Positions 6,444 to 7,746 of a stretch of 7,746 nucleotides of DNA are shown here, one piece after another (positions within the stretch are counted from its first letter, which is position 1; every line of letters begins with the position of its first letter). The stretch is from positions 1-7,746 of the forward strand of contig JAAEMC010000558.1 of NCBI GenBank assembly GCA_024225895.1, written 5' to 3'. The DNA comes from Desulfobacteraceae bacterium (GTDB lineage Bacteria > Desulfobacterota > Desulfobacteria > Desulfobacterales > Desulfobacteraceae). The translations under genes were made by a program, and so were the position numbers. The notes below the pieces were generated by a model, which did no database searches, was not told the DNA's origin, and saw only the letters and a list, made by a program, of their open reading frames with translations.

Positions 6444-7505
6444 ATGGGTAACTCCTCAACCATCCTGCCCTTTAAAACCATTCCTGTTGATCAGGCCGTG
6501 GGAACAACCCTGGCCCACGACATGACCCAGGTAATTCCGGGAAAATACAAGGGGCCCGCCTTTAGAAAAGGACATAAGGTCACCTCCAAAGATGTGTGCC
6601 ATTTAATGCGCATGGGCAAAAACAATCTTTATGTGATGGATTTAAAAGAGGGGCAGGTCCATGAGGACGATGCCGCGCTCCGTCTTGCATCGGCGCTTGC
6701 CGGCCCCGGCATCACCTTTTCAGGATCTCCTAAAGAGGGGAAACTGGAATTGCGGGCAACCTGCCCCGGTCTTTTTAAAGTCAACACACAGGCCCTGGAG
6801 GAATTCAATATGGCAAGGGATGTGATGTGCGCATCCATTCATACCAACACCGCCGTGGCAGAGGGCCAAAGCCTTGCAGCCACCCGTGCCATTCCCCTTG
6901 TGATTGACCAACGCAACCTTGATGACGCCGTTGACCTGGCAAAAAAGCACTATCCCGTATTTTCGGTCAGCCTTTTCAATCCCTTGAAAATCAGGCTGAT
7001 CATCACTGGGGATGAAGTTTACCAGGGCCTGATCAAAGACCGGTTTCAAAAGATCGTGGAAAAGAAAACCACTATCCTTGGCGCCACACTGGAAGAAAGC
7101 GTGATCCTGCCTGATAATCTTAAAATGATCAGTGAAAAAATTCACGACTACCTGGCCAAAGATACAGACTTGATCATCACCACAGGCGGTATGTCCGTGG
7201 ACCCGGACGATGTCACCAAGGCGGCCATCGAAGCAACAGGGTTTGAACAGATTCATTATTCGGCTGCCGTGCTTCCCGGCGCCATGTTTCTGCTGGGTTA
7301 TCACGAACACACAGCTATCATGGGGCTTCCGGCCTGCGGCCTCTACCATAAAACCACAATCTTTGATTTAATCCTGCCCAGAGTCATGGCCGGAGAAAAG
7401 CCGGATCAAAGAGATTTGGCCAGGCTGGGCCACGGGGGCTTGTGTTTAAATTGCAAACAATGTACCTTTCCGGCATGCTCGTTTGGTAAAGGTGGCGCTG
7501 GGTAA
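6444..7505 (+). CDS. MoeA/MogA-like molybdopterin-binding protein with Cys-rich tail
   Basis: A 353-aa protein with a MoCF (molybdopterin-binding) domain in its second half. LIITGDEVYQG (185-195) and TTGGMSVDPDDVT (246-258) correspond to the two nucleotide/pterin-binding loops of MoeA and MogA. PGAMFLLG and GLPACGLYHKTTIFDLILPRV match the MoeA-like C-terminal part, where GLPGNP is usual. The first half (PVDQAVGTTLAHDMTQV, FRKGHKVTSKDV) is like MoeA domain I/III but shortened; classic MoeA is about 400 residues. The C-terminus carries C334-x2-C337-x2-C340-x4-C345, a metal- or Fe-S-type cysteine set that MoeA lacks. MoeA inserts molybdenum into adenylylated molybdopterin; this relative may do so for the enzyme encoded just upstream, or may sense or carry cofactor. 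ATG 6444 has only a weak AGAG (6431-6434). The 101-base gap from the oxidoreductase gene contains no terminator. Confidence 0.85.
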   Translation: MGNSSTILPFKTIPVDQAVGTTLAHDMTQVIPGKYKGPAFRKGHKVTSKDVCHLMRMGKNNLYVMDLKEGQVHEDDAALRLASALAGPGITFSGSPKEGKLELRATCPGLFKVNTQALEEFNMARDVMCASIHTNTAVAEGQSLAATRAIPLVIDQRNLDDAVDLAKKHYPVFSVSLFNPLKIRLIITGDEVYQGLIKDRFQKIVEKKTTILGATLEESVILPDNLKMISEKIHDYLAKDTDLIITTGGMSVDPDDVTKAAIEATGFEQIHYSAAVLPGAMFLLGYHEHTAIMGLPACGLYHKTTIFDLILPRVMAGEKPDQRDLARLGHGGLCLNCKQCTFPACSFGKGGAG

Positions 7506-7513
7506 ATTGCAGA

Positions 7514-7550
7514 TCCTTTGCTTTTAAAGCCTTAGTATTTGCAAAGGAGG
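7514..7550 (+). promoter_or_regulatory. Hairpin sequestering the mobB ribosome binding site
   Basis: TCCTTTGC (7514-7521) pairs perfectly with GCAAAGGA (7541-7548) around a 19-base loop. The right arm contains most of the strong Shine-Dalgarno AAAGGAGG (7543-7550), which lies 5 bases before the mobB ATG. The left arm begins 9 bases after the stop codon at 7503-7505, within reach of a terminating ribosome. Translating the upstream gene to its end should therefore open the structure and free the mobB site. The pairing is seen; coupling is inferred. Confidence 0.55.
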
Positions 7551-7555
7551 AATAA

Positions 7556-7746
7556 ATGAATCCGTTTCACATCATTGGTCAGCCGCAATCGGGAAAAACA
7601 ACCCTGATCACGGATATTATCAAAGAATTGACCGCCAAAGGGGCTCAGGTCGGCTCTCTCAAGCACAGCTCCCATGTTCATGAGCTGGACAAACCCGGAA
7701 AAGACTCTTTTTTACACCGCAAAGCCGGAGCATCCCCGGCTGCCAT
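7556..7746 (+). CDS. mobB: Molybdopterin-guanine dinucleotide biosynthesis protein MobB, 5' part
   Basis: The first 63 codons are present; the gene runs off the right edge. The N-terminus FHIIGQPQSGKTTL holds a Walker A P-loop (GQPQSGKT, residues 8-15). It is followed by GSLKHSSHVHELDKPGKDSF and the AGA segment, which are characteristic of MobB: the KH and DKPGKDS stretch near a bound nucleotide or cofactor. MobB is a small GTP-binding protein that aids MobA in converting molybdopterin cofactor to its guanine dinucleotide form, required by DMSO reductase family enzymes such as the one at the head of this operon. ATG 7556 follows a near-perfect AAAGGAGG at 5 bases. Whether a MobA domain is fused downstream cannot be seen. 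Confidence 0.88.
   Translation, partial: MNPFHIIGQPQSGKTTLITDIIKELTAKGAQVGSLKHSSHVHELDKPGKDSFLHRKAGASPAA

Noticed and set aside
6720..7349. Antisense open frame of 209 codons within the MoeA-like gene
   Set aside because: Same reason: the sense strand has clear MoCF motifs and the antisense peptide has no recognisable features.
1..7746. CRISPR arrays, tRNA or rRNA genes, insertion sequences
   Set aside because: No regularly spaced repeats, cloverleaf or rRNA-like segments, transposase frames or terminal repeats flanked by target duplications were seen.

Overview
The window most likely comes from a Gram-negative anaerobe, probably a sulfate reducer of the Desulfobacterales. This is inferred from the gene set: a cytoplasmic molybdopterin enzyme with its own cofactor genes, a stand-alone MFE-2-type dehydrogenase, a -24/-12 (sigma-54) promoter and secreted proteins with classic signal peptides. 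No marker gene fixes the taxon.

Layout. Bases 1-163 hold the 3' end of a response-regulator receiver domain on the + strand. A short spacer follows, with a doubtful small ORF and a strong bidirectional terminator (366-403). The terminator also serves a convergent minus-strand short-chain dehydrogenase (408-1316). The divergent spacer 1317-1698 carries a large imperfect palindrome (1433-1525). Two overlapping + strand genes come next (1699-2310 and 2277-3890). They encode a membrane-anchored protein with an external domain and a secreted protein whose first half resembles a type 2 periplasmic binding protein. I recognise neither, and the DNA of this pair looks richer in A+T than the genes to its right.

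An AT-rich spacer (3891-4257) ends in a well-matched sigma-54 promoter and contains six copies of the pentamer ACCTG/CAGGT. The promoter appears to drive a three-gene operon that runs off the window: a 694-aa molybdopterin oxidoreductase of the polysulfide/thiosulfate reductase type without a Tat signal, a MoeA/MogA-like molybdopterin-binding protein with a four-cysteine tail, and mobB (5' part). The mobB ribosome binding site lies in a hairpin placed so that ribosomes finishing the upstream gene would open it.

How the genes may work together. The operon looks like a regulated redox enzyme packaged with genes that finish or insert its bis-MGD cofactor. MobB would support dinucleotide attachment, and the MoeA-like protein would act in metal insertion or cofactor handling. 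The enzyme's substrate and electron partner are not visible. The secreted gene pair and the dehydrogenase appear to be separate units. The best candidates for something undescribed are the overlapping secreted pair and the oxidoreductase/Cys-tailed MoeA-like/MobB module with its two apparent control layers.
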